64,000 bases of DNA from Phymatolithon calcareum (GCA_977006965.1 OZ345370.1:1736001-1800000), one strand, 5' to 3'; positions 30,932-41,615 are shown, numbered from the stretch's first letter. Numbers and translations are program-made. Notes: a model not told the origin generated them from the sequence alone.

Positions 30932-32661
30932 ATGAACTCCGCCTCACCGAACACTACCCTAAAGGACATAGTGTCCTCGCTGATGACCTTTGTCGACAGT
31001 GAAACGAAACTTGTTCATGACAGTACAAGCGGACACTCGCTCACGAATGCGTATATCAAGTATCGCTGTCCTAAGCCTGGCTGTATCACACCTATTGTCA
31101 AGTTTCTGGACAAGTCTGGGTACCACAACCCTTACCAACACCTGCGCTCATGCTCTGCTAAAGGTCGACCTCGCTCAGATCAAGACTCTGTTCTCAAGAG
31201 TTTGTTCATCGAGGCACGCACCGAGAGTCAGCGCCGAGGAGGTACTATTCTGTCACGATTTTCTATTCGTGCACTTTCAGACTACGATAAGTCAATGTAT
31301 GTGTACATGAGATTTGTCGTCATTAAGAGCCAGCCGGTGTCGTCCATTGTTAACTCAGAGGTTCGGCAGTTTTCAAAATTCTCAGTGCCTATCAAAGTCA
31401 CAACGTTCGTCGACGTGATGCTCCAGGTAATCGGGCTGGTTGAGAAATGTGTTGCCATCGAAATGCGTGGAACGCGCGGAGCATTTGTGCACGACGATTA
31501 GAGTTGTAACGGAACTCATTACGATGGAGTATTCGCTTCTTACTGTACGGAGACACCGGTTCGTCTGCATCGATCAGAGTCATTCACCTCCGTGCAGAGG
31601 ATCACGCTCATTGGACTCGCACCGATGCGCCAGTGCAGGGTTTCGGGGACTGAAGATGATGACAGTGTGGAAGCAACCACTTTCAATGCTGAAGTTCACG
31701 TGAAGTACTTCACCGACCTTTTGTCGTACTGCAGTCAAGAAAGTGAAGAGTGGTGTGTCTGTTCGATTGCAGAAAACAAGAGTACAAACTTACGGGTGGC
31801 ACGGTTGGCGAGTGTGCCGCATGTGCGATGCTCAAGCCACAAACTAAATCTCGAATTTAATGCGATGGTCGCCATACACCCGGACCTCAAGAGAACAATT
31901 GAATCTGTACACAAAACTATGAAGAGCGGCTATCTTGAGGAATTTGACTGATCTCAAGCCGGTCATGCACAACGAAACGCGGCGGTCCGGAAAGGCTCAC
32001 ATGCTACGACGATATGGATAATTGGACACGTGCTCAATGAGGCAAGCAGCGATGAGCATGCGGACATTCCCATCGACGTAAGCGAGACGTTTGCGAGTAT
32101 GACGACTGGATATGAGAAGATGTTGCGCGAGATTGACATGGTCACAAAAGCGCTGCAAACCCGTGGGTATACGCTAGCAGCGTGTCGTGATGACTTGGAT
32201 ACTCTCATGGAGTCCAGATGGAGTCAGTGGAAGCAGAGAAAGGCGTTCCGTCGTCGCCTCTCTACAAGTGCAAGCTGGGTAAGAAATACATCGATACTAC
32301 TGCTAGCATCGTTCAAGATTCATCGTTCGAGAACGGGATGGTGAGACTTCAGAACGGAAAGGCCAATGAACTACTTCCGGACGAAAAAGAGGCGGTTAGG
32401 AGTCTGAAGAAACCGGTACGCGCTCCACCGGTATCGAACAACGTTCGCAGCACATTCAAGATGGCGGAAAAACTATCCGAACGGCGAAAGAGGAACGATA
32501 GCAGTGCGGACTACATTGGTTGTTCCTTCATTCTCGGCTCAGTTGCGGAGGTTGAGTGGCTGTGGAGCATAGCTAAGTACGTTTTGACCGCTCATCGGCG
32601 CTCGATGACTCCGCAGCTATTTGAGGCTCTTGTTTTTCTGAAAGTGAACGAGCGCTTTTGA
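30932..32661 (+). pseudogene. Second hAT transposase relic
   Basis: The rightward frame from ATG 30932 runs to 31951 with a single TAG at 31499-31501. The context is FVHDD-stop-SCNGTHYDGVFASY, where hAT proteins carry Trp, so TGG has become TAG. The N-terminal region has a BED-like Cys/His pattern (Cys-x4-Cys, later His-x4-His). After a frameshift near 31950 comes LKPVMHNETRRSGK, where the usual Trp of the TRWS motif is Arg. The C-terminal dimerisation region is in a further frame at 32480-32661 (FILGSVAEVEWLWSIAKYVL to LVFLKVNERF) and ends at a TGA where the related 34.6-kb element has TGG. Terminal inverted repeats were not found. Confidence 0.75.
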
Positions 32662-34073
32662 GACGCTTAGCTAGTGAGTGGGGCCATCTACGGTGCTCGC
32701 GGTGACCGCGACAAGGCTCTCCTGCGCGGCCATGAGGAGCATGAATCAATTGTGGATTGAAGTAGCATGAGAACTAGCGTGGTACCTATTTTAAACCGCG
32801 TATTGTTGAACGCAACGTATTGGAATGCGCCATTGCACACCCGTCAGGTCCATCAGTACGTATTGATCCGAACATAGAACGTAAGCCACTATTTCGCATT
32901 GCACTTCAAAGAAAAATACGTTACAATATAATTGAGAAGAGCCCTGGCCACCTGCCAATTGCTGCGACGTAAATGCCGGGGCTAGAGAGGTTGTATTTCA
33001 CTGTTGTTTCGCGATGGATATGCCATTTAGCTTGCGATGCAGGCATGGACGGGGTCAGAAATTCAAACATTGAAATGCTTTTGTCTTCAAAACACAGCAT
33101 CAATGCTTGAGGTATTGATGACGAGGAATCAGGTCGGGCCGAACCTTGAAAAGTACTAACATGCCCTTTTTGCTTGTCAAAAATCCATCGGCACCATATT
33201 CATGCCCAATTGCTGTCCCCCAAGCCCAACGGCAGTCGGAAACGATTCCACCATGGAGCACACGCCATCAGAGAGGGCACTTGCCACTTGATTTACTTAG
33301 TGCTCCTGTAAATTGAAGTCGCTCCACTCGCTGTAATAACGTAAACACTTATAACAGCCGCAAAATAATCAATTTTTTTTGATTATCAATCTAATTGGGT
33401 CGCTTCAACACCCAATAGTGAGTGATACATCAACATGACTTGTTAGCTTTTTATCACATACTTCATTAACCCTCTCGTACTGCACATCCTTTTCTGGACA
33501 AATCTGTCCTGTTTGGGTCATTCTTATTTTTTGGATACTTCTTGCAGATTTTATTGTTAAAATAATTCAATGATAGTCCATTTCGGGTCTTAAAATCCAC
33601 CTTTCGGAGTATTGACCGCTGTTATTGAGCCCCAGCACCATTTTAATCTACGTTCGTCGTATCATTAGGGTCTTAGGAATGTTATGTGTGCAGTTTTTCA
33701 GAGCATGAGTGAGTTTTGTTGGATCTATAATGAGAGAGTGGCCTACACAGGAAGGAAGCAGTTCAGAAGCTTTACCATCAGAATCACAGAGAGCGCATAC
33801 ATTTTGACATCATAAAGTTCTCGGATTGGACGTCCGCTGCAAGGGAAGCACAGAGATGGATAGCTCTGAAGAGCCCCCGCGCTCCTTCGTTGTGCAGGTA
33901 TGAGCGGGTCGCATGCCTTGAATGTGGGGCACCTTTATGTTTCGGGGATTTTAGAAGCCGCTATAGCCTACATACCGTGGAGGAAAGGCACTAGACACCA
34001 ATAAAGACCCAGACTATGGACGTTTTTCTATCTCTGATTTGTCAAAAGTGCGCAGTATCGCATTGTCCACTAT
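32662..34073. other. No gene; fragment of the 4.1-kb repeat at 33206-33300
   Basis: 33206-33300 matches 4125-4220 (CAAGCCCAACGGC, GAAACGATT.CACCATGG, ACTTGCCACTTGATTT). The rest is AT-rich without coding signal. Confidence 0.5.
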
Positions 34074-34416
34074 CTAAGACTCATGGAAGTTGGAATCTTG
34101 CCAGTTGTACGCTCGTAGAGCACTATTGATCTCCGGTGATATCTCGTTGCGCGATCCTTCATCTACAAGGCGAGCATAACCCATGCGACGAGCTAGTATG
34201 TACCGCCAATGCCAGCGGTACACATCAGAACTGTACCTTCCAATCGAATTCATGGAGCTCTCTCTCCAGACCACCTTCTGCGATACGTATTCCTCTGCTC
34301 CATGATATGGCTCTAGTTTTTCTGGGTCGAGAAGTGTCAAGAGCAAAACAAAGTCCTCAATTGATCCTCCCATTCCTCCATCTGCGACTGCCTTCATGAT
34401 ATACATTCCTATCTGT

Positions 34417-34424
34417 ATGGCGAC
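34417..34424 (+). repeat. 8-bp target-site duplication, left
   Basis: ATGGCGAC, identical to 35254-35261. Confidence 0.9.
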
Positions 34425-35253
34425 CAGGAATTGGGAGCAACATACTGTTAATGCAATATAATGCAACATGTTGGTAATGCAACAGTAATGGTTCTGTTCG
34501 TGGTATTGCAATACGCAATGTTTCGTGACCGACTATGAAGCATATATTGACTGTAAAATGAAGATCATCCTAGCTGAGTACGACTATTACGTAGAGGTTG
34601 CTTGTTGACCGACGAACATACCAAGCTTTTTTCTGTCCATTCCCCGGACTCACTCTTTGAATCAGGTGTCATCAAGATACAAAGAAATGAGATTGAGAAC
34701 ATGACCGACGACGCGTGCGAGCATCTGAAGCTAATCGAACAAAGCGCGGATGTGAACAGCGATGAAGATGTTAGCACGCTTTCTATGTCCGACATATTCA
34801 AGACAAGAAAGCGTCAACGCAAGGAACCGGTGCAGTGGTATATGAACTTGCGCTTTATTCTCGGCTCCACGGCTCAAATCGAGAGGCTTTTCTTTCTGGC
34901 GGGTGGAATACTTGCCGAAAATCGGCAGAGGATAACTCCATTGCTATTTGAATCTCTTTTGTTCCTCAAAGTGAATCGACACTATTGGGACGTAGGTACA
35001 GTCGTGACTGCAATGTCAAACAAGGACAGCCCCCGAACTGTTGAACGCCTAAGTGAAGATGCCGAGCAGCAAATTCTCTTAGACTTGCCGTAGATGTCTA
35101 ATGACTCCCCATTACCAACCAACACTATTGCATTACTAATGGCCGTTGTCAATCTGTTGCAACGTAATGGTTCTGTCCGCAAACTATTGGAACATAATGG
35201 AACTCTATTACTACACGCTCCAATAAAGTGAAACATGTTGCTCCCAATGCCTG
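34425..35253 (+). mobile_element. 829-bp internally deleted hAT element
   Basis: Terminal inverted repeats start CAGGAATTGGGAGCAACAT at the left and, reverse-complemented, CAGGCATTGGGAGCAACAT at the right: 18 of 19 match. Flanked by a perfect 8-bp duplication, the hallmark of hAT insertion. Subterminal regions are rich in ATTGCAA and TAATGG words. It retains only the C-terminal part of a hAT transposase, so it would need a transposase supplied elsewhere. Confidence 0.92.
34602..35093 (+). CDS. hAT transposase C-terminal fragment (dimerisation region)
   Basis: Open frame of about 163 codons; ATG codons near 34689 and 34701 are possible starts. Its second half (FILGSTAQIERLFFLAGGIL, then LFESLLFLKVNRHYWDVGTV) is the hAT C-terminal dimerisation region and is close to the end of the 30.9-32.7 kb relic, so the two elements are relatives. 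The catalytic domain is missing. A product could in principle bind transposase, but no expression signal is seen. Confidence 0.6.
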   Translation: MLTDEHTKLFSVHSPDSLFESGVIKIQRNEIENMTDDACEHLKLIEQSADVNSDEDVSTLSMSDIFKTRKRQRKEPVQWYMNLRFILGSTAQIERLFFLAGGILAENRQRITPLLFESLLFLKVNRHYWDVGTVVTAMSNKDSPRTVERLSEDAEQQILLDLP

Positions 35254-35261
35254 ATGGCGAC
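35254..35261 (+). repeat. 8-bp target-site duplication, right
   Basis: ATGGCGAC, identical to 34417-34424. Confidence 0.9.
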
Positions 35262-36034
35262 TGATCGTGAATGCTCTGTTTTGAAGGCCCTAAGAGCATA
35301 CATGGCTCTCTCGTGGTCTGCCAAAGCTCCTCTCATCATGAAAACACATTTCCCATCCAGGGCGCAATGACTTATAGTCAAATCGTAGCTCATTAGGTAC
35401 ACAGATGAACCGCAAAGGACACGCAGGCCGAAAAGCTCAGTTTAGGGGCCAAATTCGAATGTTTTGCTCGATGTAGAACTGCCCGTATCTTTTTTTTTCC
35501 AGCCGATTTTCTGAAAACGAAAAAATCTGGTCCAGGTACTGTGCTTAATAAGACATCCACCTTGAAATAATATCCGAGCCCGCAACGGCTAACTGTCTAC
35601 ATCATCTGAACGAATAGGCATATTTGGACACGAAAATCGCGGCTTTGCTTGTAGCTTCGCGTACCCTGCGCGAACTCACTCCAAACTTGTTCAGTACGAG
35701 CGCATACACATGGCGAAGGACAGGAAATACTCTATGACGTGTTTCGATGCGCGTGGGCCTCACAAAAGAATTATTTTACTGTGTCCCAATAAACCTCAAT
35801 TGTAGCAGTACGAGGGGGTTAAGTCCAGGACGACGACGCATTTCTAAACGTGAAGAACAGAATCGAGTTACTTCTCGATTGCAGAATATGTTTCCATCCG
35901 TCCCGCCCATAAACTTGATTCGCCTTGGAGAATACGATACGAGCAATATGAATAGCACGAAGAGAATTGGAGTTCTGCCACAAGGTCAAAGTGTTGACCA
36001 GTAATCATAAAGCTCTCTTCATCTGACTGTTCTA

Positions 36035-37450
36035 TTAGAGCTGGCCCTTCTCGTTCAGCGCGCGTATATCGATCACAGCGTCGTTTGAAGAATGTTCGTT
36101 CTCTGATAAATCTGGTTGTACCTTCCAATTTTCGGCATTGGAGCAATCAATTCCCCATATTTCATGAATGAAAAGATCTTCATTTGTATGTCGAATGAGG
36201 ACTGGGTTTTTTTGCACTCGATCTATAGACCCGTCGTCTGTGTCGATGATGGTGCGCAATGCCCTTGCAAGGGGTCGCTTTCCTCGATGAGGGAGCGTGA
36301 GACAGCATAACTCACTACCTATGAATTCCCCCCTGTATTTCACCCAGTCCTTGAGATACGTTTGTCTGATTGTGTATACAGCGGCAATAATTGACAAGTG
36401 AAGTAGAGCAACGGAAACGGGATCACTTGCTTCTTTCTTTCTTGGATCATCCACGATACCAAAATACCAATAGATAAAGAGCCTGGTTAGGAATCCGAAA
36501 ATGACCAAGCCAACATCCAATTCAAACGTATTTCGATCAACGAGTGAAGAAGAGCGCCCTTCGAGAGCTCCATAAACCGTGTCTATACTGTGCTGCCATA
36601 CCCAATGTGTGAGATTTCGTGCCTGTTCACAATTTAGCGGAAGGTGCACCTGAACTCCAGATGAACTTAAAAACGAGATAGAGCTTTGATCGTCAGGAGC
36701 CTCTGTCATTATTACTCGATCACCGGTGTCTATATGAAATGCTTTGTTCTCGCCCATTGAGTTGGTATATTCACCAGGCTTTGATACCCGCAATGGTCCA
36801 ACCACGATCCTGGAGCCATCACGTTCAGTGAAATACCTCGGTTCATACTGCAATTGATTCCAATGCACCCAATACTTTTCATTCTTCCACAGATAAGGAT
36901 ATTCGAGCTGGGTTTCGAAATTTTCTTCAGCAACTCGATGAGTTTTCCCAATAAGAATAGATACTGTTCCTTTTCGATGTCCAATCCTTTTCTCCATGGA
37001 AGTTCGAAAAATGACCGCTCTCAAAATAGTTGTCGCTCTCGTGCGAATGGACATAGGTAGAACGTTGAGACCCATTCTTGTAGCAGTGACTAATATCCAT
37101 AATGCGCTTCGAATGCAGTTGATTGGTAGCTGGAGAAACAATTCAAAAAACTCAAGAATACAGTGTTTCTTGGGCTCACTCATGAAATAGCGCACTGTTC
37201 TCTTTTTCCTCGGATTTGTGGAAAGGAATATAACTTCTAAGAGACACAGATTGCCACTACAAAGATAGAAGATGTAAAGATACGTTACAAGAACGTAGCT
37301 CAGGTAACTCACAACAAACCATGTCAGCGGGTCACGGAAACTTGGATCAATTTTCAAGCTCTCGCTCAGGAAAATCACAAGAGGAATGGTGCCGGCAAAT
37401 AGAATGTGAGAGAGAAGGAGGTGCCCAAAGAAGAATAATCGGTATATCAT
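36035..37450 (-). CDS. Polytopic membrane protein of unknown family
   Basis: Open leftward frame; first ATG at 37450 gives 471 residues. The frame is open upstream to about 37615 without an ATG, so an upstream exon or N-terminal extension is possible. The mature part begins with a strong membrane span (MIYRLFFFGHLLLSHILFAG), then a second hydrophobic stretch of about 40 residues that could make one or two spans, and a third near residues 100-130. A soluble region of about 200 residues follows, rich in Glu, Tyr and Trp. Two further spans lie near residues 315-340 and 355-375, and the tail is charged. I do not recognise the family. No in-frame stops or frameshifts are seen, unlike the surrounding relics, which supports a live gene. 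Confidence 0.65.
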   Translation of the reverse strand: MIYRLFFFGHLLLSHILFAGTIPLVIFLSESLKIDPSFRDPLTWFVVSYLSYVLVTYLYIFYLCSGNLCLLEVIFLSTNPRKKRTVRYFMSEPKKHCILEFFELFLQLPINCIRSALWILVTATRMGLNVLPMSIRTRATTILRAVIFRTSMEKRIGHRKGTVSILIGKTHRVAEENFETQLEYPYLWKNEKYWVHWNQLQYEPRYFTERDGSRIVVGPLRVSKPGEYTNSMGENKAFHIDTGDRVIMTEAPDDQSSISFLSSSGVQVHLPLNCEQARNLTHWVWQHSIDTVYGALEGRSSSLVDRNTFELDVGLVIFGFLTRLFIYWYFGIVDDPRKKEASDPVSVALLHLSIIAAVYTIRQTYLKDWVKYRGEFIGSELCCLTLPHRGKRPLARALRTIIDTDDGSIDRVQKNPVLIRHTNEDLFIHEIWGIDCSNAENWKVQPDLSENEHSSNDAVIDIRALNEKGQL

Positions 37451-38360
37451 ATTGTGTTTGTGACGAAGAAAGCGCAGCGGTCCTGATGTAATACCAGCAA
37501 TTTCGTTGAAATACTTCAATTTTTCGGCACTGTGAATTGACGCGCATGGTTTCTGATATCTGCACGTACAGTTCTCTGAACTCGGCTTCAACGGAGACCT
37601 GTACGCCTCGCACGGTTAAACAAAGCGGCAGCAACAAGAGGAACCACCTAATAGACCGCCGATGGAGAAACGACCCAAGGAACGTTGCCCAGCCACAGAG
37701 TGAAGATTCCGTATAGGCCCGTGTGGGGATTTTCTTCCCACCAGATGTTCAGCCAATTTACACGTAGCGTATGCAAAAATCCCCCATGACGCACGGGGGA
37801 AGAGAGCCGACACTCTTATCATAGCTGTATCGTTCTACCTGCTCTCTCCCGTATGGGTATGATCGCAGATCTGTATAGTCAAACCTGTGTAACTGCGAAC
37901 TCGCCAGAGTACAGTTTTTTTCAGTTACATGTAACTGCGAAAACTGTAAAACTGTAACCGGACTGCCTTTCCTGATCAAAAAAGAGCCTAAAAATAAACA
38001 AATTCTAGGGTGACGTGCAAACTCGCGAACTGCAAGCCACTCAACTTGGGGGTATTTATTTTTCGTTTATTTTTTGACGGTAATTTTCACGTGAAGGATT
38101 GACGTTGCCTTCATACAACGTTGCACGCGTTCGATCCTGCTCAACATCGCAGAAACATTTCGACTTTTTTCGCCACGGAAATACCAAAACCAGTATAAAC
38201 TACGTCTCCATTGTCAACAAGGAGCGCACTCTGGATGAATTCGATTGCCGACATGTCCACTGGCTGTAAGCTATATGTGAAGTGTAGGAACTCTGGCGTT
38301 GAGGGCTTCTAAAATAAAAACTTACAATTTCCCCCAGTGTACTGTACAGGTACTGTACTG

Positions 38361-38410
38361 AACACTTCGACATTCAGTTATATGTACATATACCTGAATG
38401 TCGAAGTGTT
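38361..38410. repeat. 50-bp loopless palindrome private to copy 2
   Basis: Arms 38361-38385 and 38386-38410 are reverse complements with one mismatch (left arm AACACTTCGACATTCAG...). Copy 1 near 17345-17370 has only the right arm (ATATACCTGAATGTCGAAG), so this is a local inverted duplication. Confidence 0.85.
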
Positions 38411-38724
38411 ATCAGAAATCCAACTTTTCCCTCAAAAACTAGCGAGTCGAATATTCGAATGAGCTTGATATTTTTGGGCAGCTCTCTGATCTTGCCAAAG
38501 ACTCGCCAAGTTCTTCAGCCTCTGTGCAATAGCCACTGTCTGTGGTGGTAGAACTTCTCTGATATTGTAGCCGAAGTGCAAAGACTTGTAGAGTCATTTT
38601 ATAACAAGGGGAAGTTCATGACTGGTATGCATGTAGCCTGAGTGAGCGCTTGACCTGTTCAAGGTACCGTGAACGAGAAAAACGTCTACGTATTTATCAG
38701 GCCGTGGGCATCAAAACCAAGGTC

Positions 38725-38930
38725 ACCTTCAAAGTCATTTACATGTTGCGTATTTTAATGGATATTCCAGGAGCTCCGCCTACCAAAACGATCTTAGCTA
38801 TTGGCACAGTCAGTATGGCAAGCAGCGGCATTGGTACTAAATTGTTCGAGAGGATGTTGAAAAGGTCGAGTATACGGCGCTTGGCGTCGTGTGCAGGGCT
38901 GGCACCCGTTGTTATATCATAGCTTCTGCA
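38725..38930 (+). pseudogene. Captured 3' fragment of an Ataxin-2-like gene (copy 2)
   Basis: Matches the C-terminal coding end of the gene at 49277-53047 read on that gene's own strand. A run of more than 25 bases near 38811-38838 is identical (CAGTATGGCAAGCAGCGGCA and on), flanked by patchy similarity on both sides. In the Ataxin-2 frame it reads QYGKQRHWY, then a stop, then a diverged continuation (VR.D.EK.E), so it is a pseudogene fragment. It sits in the middle of a dispersed repeat with a second copy at 17.7 kb, so the repeat carried the fragment with it. Confidence 0.75.
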
Positions 38931-39796
38931 ACCAACCTTTCACGATGCCACGCGAGCATGCCGTTCTCTCGTATTATTGGATGGCCAAACAGAGGAACGG
39001 TTGAGATGATGTTCAGATTCTGAAACACAGCCGTACTTTCCCCAATTGTTTTCTCTCGGCGTCTTCAATCCCGATTTTGTGTACACAGCAGAACAACCCA
39101 GAACATACCGTAACAAGCAAGGATGTCAACTTCTTGAGTTCATCGTTGCTTCACTTGGTGATACATGCAAGCAAGAAACCTCAGCTACAGAGATCGTTCC
39201 AAATGAATTGTATTGCAATAATTTTTTATTCATGATTATTTAAAGCCCCACAGACTGTACAATAATGCTATTTACTATTCCTTGTACAGATGTTTAGCTA
39301 TTGCAATGCGAATTGGAGCATATTTTCCAATGGAAATGCAAATTGGAGCTGTTCCGTTTACTTTTAGCTGGAGGTGACCTTTAAATTAAATTGGCAAAAC
39401 TGTGTTGAGTCTAATATAGCTCGCAGAATCCTAATTGCAATTGGTATTGCCAGAAGTATCACAATTGCAATTTCTATTGCGTGCGAGAAATCCTATTGCT
39501 GCTGATTGCCTCATTACTCCGCTGGAAGCAATATCGAAAAGTTGAATTGGGACGAACCCTGCTCTGCTGGCTTTTTTGCAGCGATCGCCAAGATATATTC
39601 CGTGAGTCCCCAGCGTGGCATCCATTTGTTAAATTCATTTCATTTCTTGCCGGTATACTCTCGATGTCTTAATTCATCCATTCGTTTTGTCAACATCAAC
39701 GACATTCCCGACGAATTTCATCGCCCCGACAAGGAGAGGAGCGGAACATTGAGGATTGAGTTCGAGGAACGCACAAGAGCGGTACGTTGACAAGCT

Positions 39797-41321
39797 GGGT
39801 GGTTTAAAGTGGGCGTGTAGTTGTTGCTTATTAATGTAGAGTAGAGATAAAACATTTTTGCGTTAGAAACCATCATTTATTGCATCTAAATGCATTTCAT
39901 GCTATTGTGCAGACGCAGCGGACAATATTCTCATTTCTTGTACAGATTATTCACTCCTGAACGAGTACAGGCCTTCTACAGTATTTTGGAATACAGCAAG
40001 ATCAGGATCACCTGATGCTGCGTGCAATGGTGTGCAACATATCATCTCGTCTCCAATTCGTGGGAGGGGATATGGTATATTTAATTCTAAAAGCTCCCGA
40101 CATCTCAATTTGAATGACAGGGCAGCTTCTCATTGTCTTCCGTGGCCGCCGCACTCTACTGTCCTAGGATCTCCTTAATTCCAATTCGTGAGACACTCTG
40201 CACGATTTGCCTGGCGATGCTGGGAAGCGTCCGTCAACCAGTATTTAGATGAGGGTCTGAAGGGTGGTATAACCGCCGCGGCAGCAGCTGAGTCCGCAAA
40301 CTTTCTTCGGAATGCGACGTGGATAACGGCTGGGTACAAATCGTCATGACGCGGTGCGGAGAAGGGACAAAGTTGCAATTGGATTGGCAGTCTTCTCGTT
40401 GAGTATTGTTGACAGTTCGCGCTGCTAACTGCAACAGTAATTGACTAGTCAGCTGTACTCCCACGCGCTGTCCGTCGTCCTACGGGCGACACATACCAGA
40501 AATTGCACAGTATGGCGTCGATCTGACGTGGCTCAACTGTCCGCGTAACGCCGCAGATCGCAGGCTTCTGTTTGGTAGGTGAGGAAATCAAGGTCGTCAA
40601 TTCATTTGATTGGACACGACTTTTGCAACTTGGAGATATGCACCGCTCTGTCCCACAGCCAGCCATCATGTAGAGCTTCCTTTAGCCGTGAAGGCACGAT
40701 TGCGCTGATGCAGACGATGGCCGTGACACGAACACGAGATTTGCAAAAATGCCAAGGAAACTGACGTGTTCTAACTACTTGGGAGAACAGACACCACAAT
40801 GGTGGCTGTTTGAGGAGAACGCCATCTCTCCACCCTTCTTCTCATATGCTTCAATCTCGGCACATGAACTGATGCCTCTATGGCGAATTTCGACAAATTC
40901 CCGGCACGAGTCGCATGCATGCATACATGGTCACCAATTGAGAGACAACATTCAGACAAACGTACCTGCACGCTGCCGCACGTACTACACTGATGTCTTG
41001 GCGGCGGATTGCTGTCATCCATTTTTCCCTCGTGCACGATGAGTGGTGACACTGAGATTCCCATTCTGGCATGATATTTCCAACGGGTTCCAGATTACCG
41101 TTCTCCGCGAATGAAATTATCGTCCGCCTCCCGTGTCATTCGCTGGCGCAGACAGGCGGACGAATCGTGTGTGTGTTATCCCAACCGCCAACCGTCGACG
41201 GACAGCGACCTTCACCCACCGCTTCTGTGACATATTATATTTCGGTTTGGAACGCCATTCATTGTAGAAAGCGGATTAGTGTTGCCGGGTCTGGCCGAGG
41301 GTGAGCAAAGCGAGCAACCCC
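39797..41321. other. No gene recognised; 5' region of the CCT gene
   Basis: Short frames on both strands without motifs. 40.2-41.3 kb has balanced GC content and could contain further exons or the promoter of the CCT-domain gene, but none could be fixed. Confidence 0.35.
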
Positions 41322-41615
41322 ATGAATTCTACCGTCGGTGAAACCATGAACGCCACAACAACAACGGCGGCAGACCTTGCCGTCGTGGCTGCGCTTTGCA
41401 GTTTGCGTTCAAATCATGTCAGCGCACGATACACGCCGGAGGAACGTCGCGCGGCACTGCTGAGGTTCAGGGAGAAAAAGAAGAGGAAATCTGCACGTAA
41501 TAGCATACGCTATCAGGTGCGCAAGACGTTGGCGGAGAAGAGACCGAGGCATCGTGGTCGATTCTCTAAGCATGATACTACTGATGCATCGGCGCCGTCG
41601 ACGTCGAGTACGTGA
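41322..41615 (+). CDS. Small CCT-domain protein
   Basis: 97-residue frame from ATG 41322; the frame is open slightly upstream but without another ATG. Residues about 37-85 form a CCT motif (as in CONSTANS, CO-like and TOC1): RRAALLRFREKKKRKSARNS, then IRYQVRKTLAEKRPRHRGRF, with the invariant Arg/Lys/Tyr spacing and the C-terminal Arg-Pro-Arg-x-x-Gly-Arg-Phe. In plants this motif contacts DNA as a partner of NF-Y subunits. No B-box or receiver domain precedes it, so it resembles single-motif (CMF-type) proteins, or the last exon of a larger gene. The N-terminal part is Thr/Ala-rich and the C-terminus Ser/Thr-rich. No lesions are seen. Confidence 0.7.
   Translation: MNSTVGETMNATTTTAADLAVVAALCSLRSNHVSARYTPEERRAALLRFREKKKRKSARNSIRYQVRKTLAEKRPRHRGRFSKHDTTDASAPSTSST

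Larger units (their letters stand above)
34074..35441 (-). pseudogene. Host gene of unknown function, split by a hAT derivative
   Basis: A leftward frame opens at 35441 (first ATG 35393), runs to the 8-bp sequence ATGGCGAC at 35254-35261, and resumes at the second copy of that 8-mer (34417-34424), ending at a stop at 34074-34076. Leaving out 34425-35253 and one 8-mer makes the two parts one uninterrupted frame of roughly 170 residues. The product has a Gly-rich turn (DGGMGGSIEDF) and aromatic/charged C-terminal residues. No signal peptide or membrane span is obvious, and I do not recognise the family. With the insertion present the upstream part ends at a stop shortly inside the element, so this allele should be null unless the insert is spliced out. 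Confidence 0.65.
37741..39796 (+). repeat. Dispersed repeat, copy 2 (uninterrupted)
   Basis: Aligns with the three pieces of copy 1 and lacks both the TA-flanked element and the gypsy element, so it documents both empty sites. It holds a fragment of an Ataxin-2-like gene at 38725-38930 and an AT-rich right half with many ATTGCAAT words. The left limit was set at CCAG..GCCAATTTA, shared with copy 1, and the right limit at GGTACGTTGACAAG. Confidence 0.75.
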
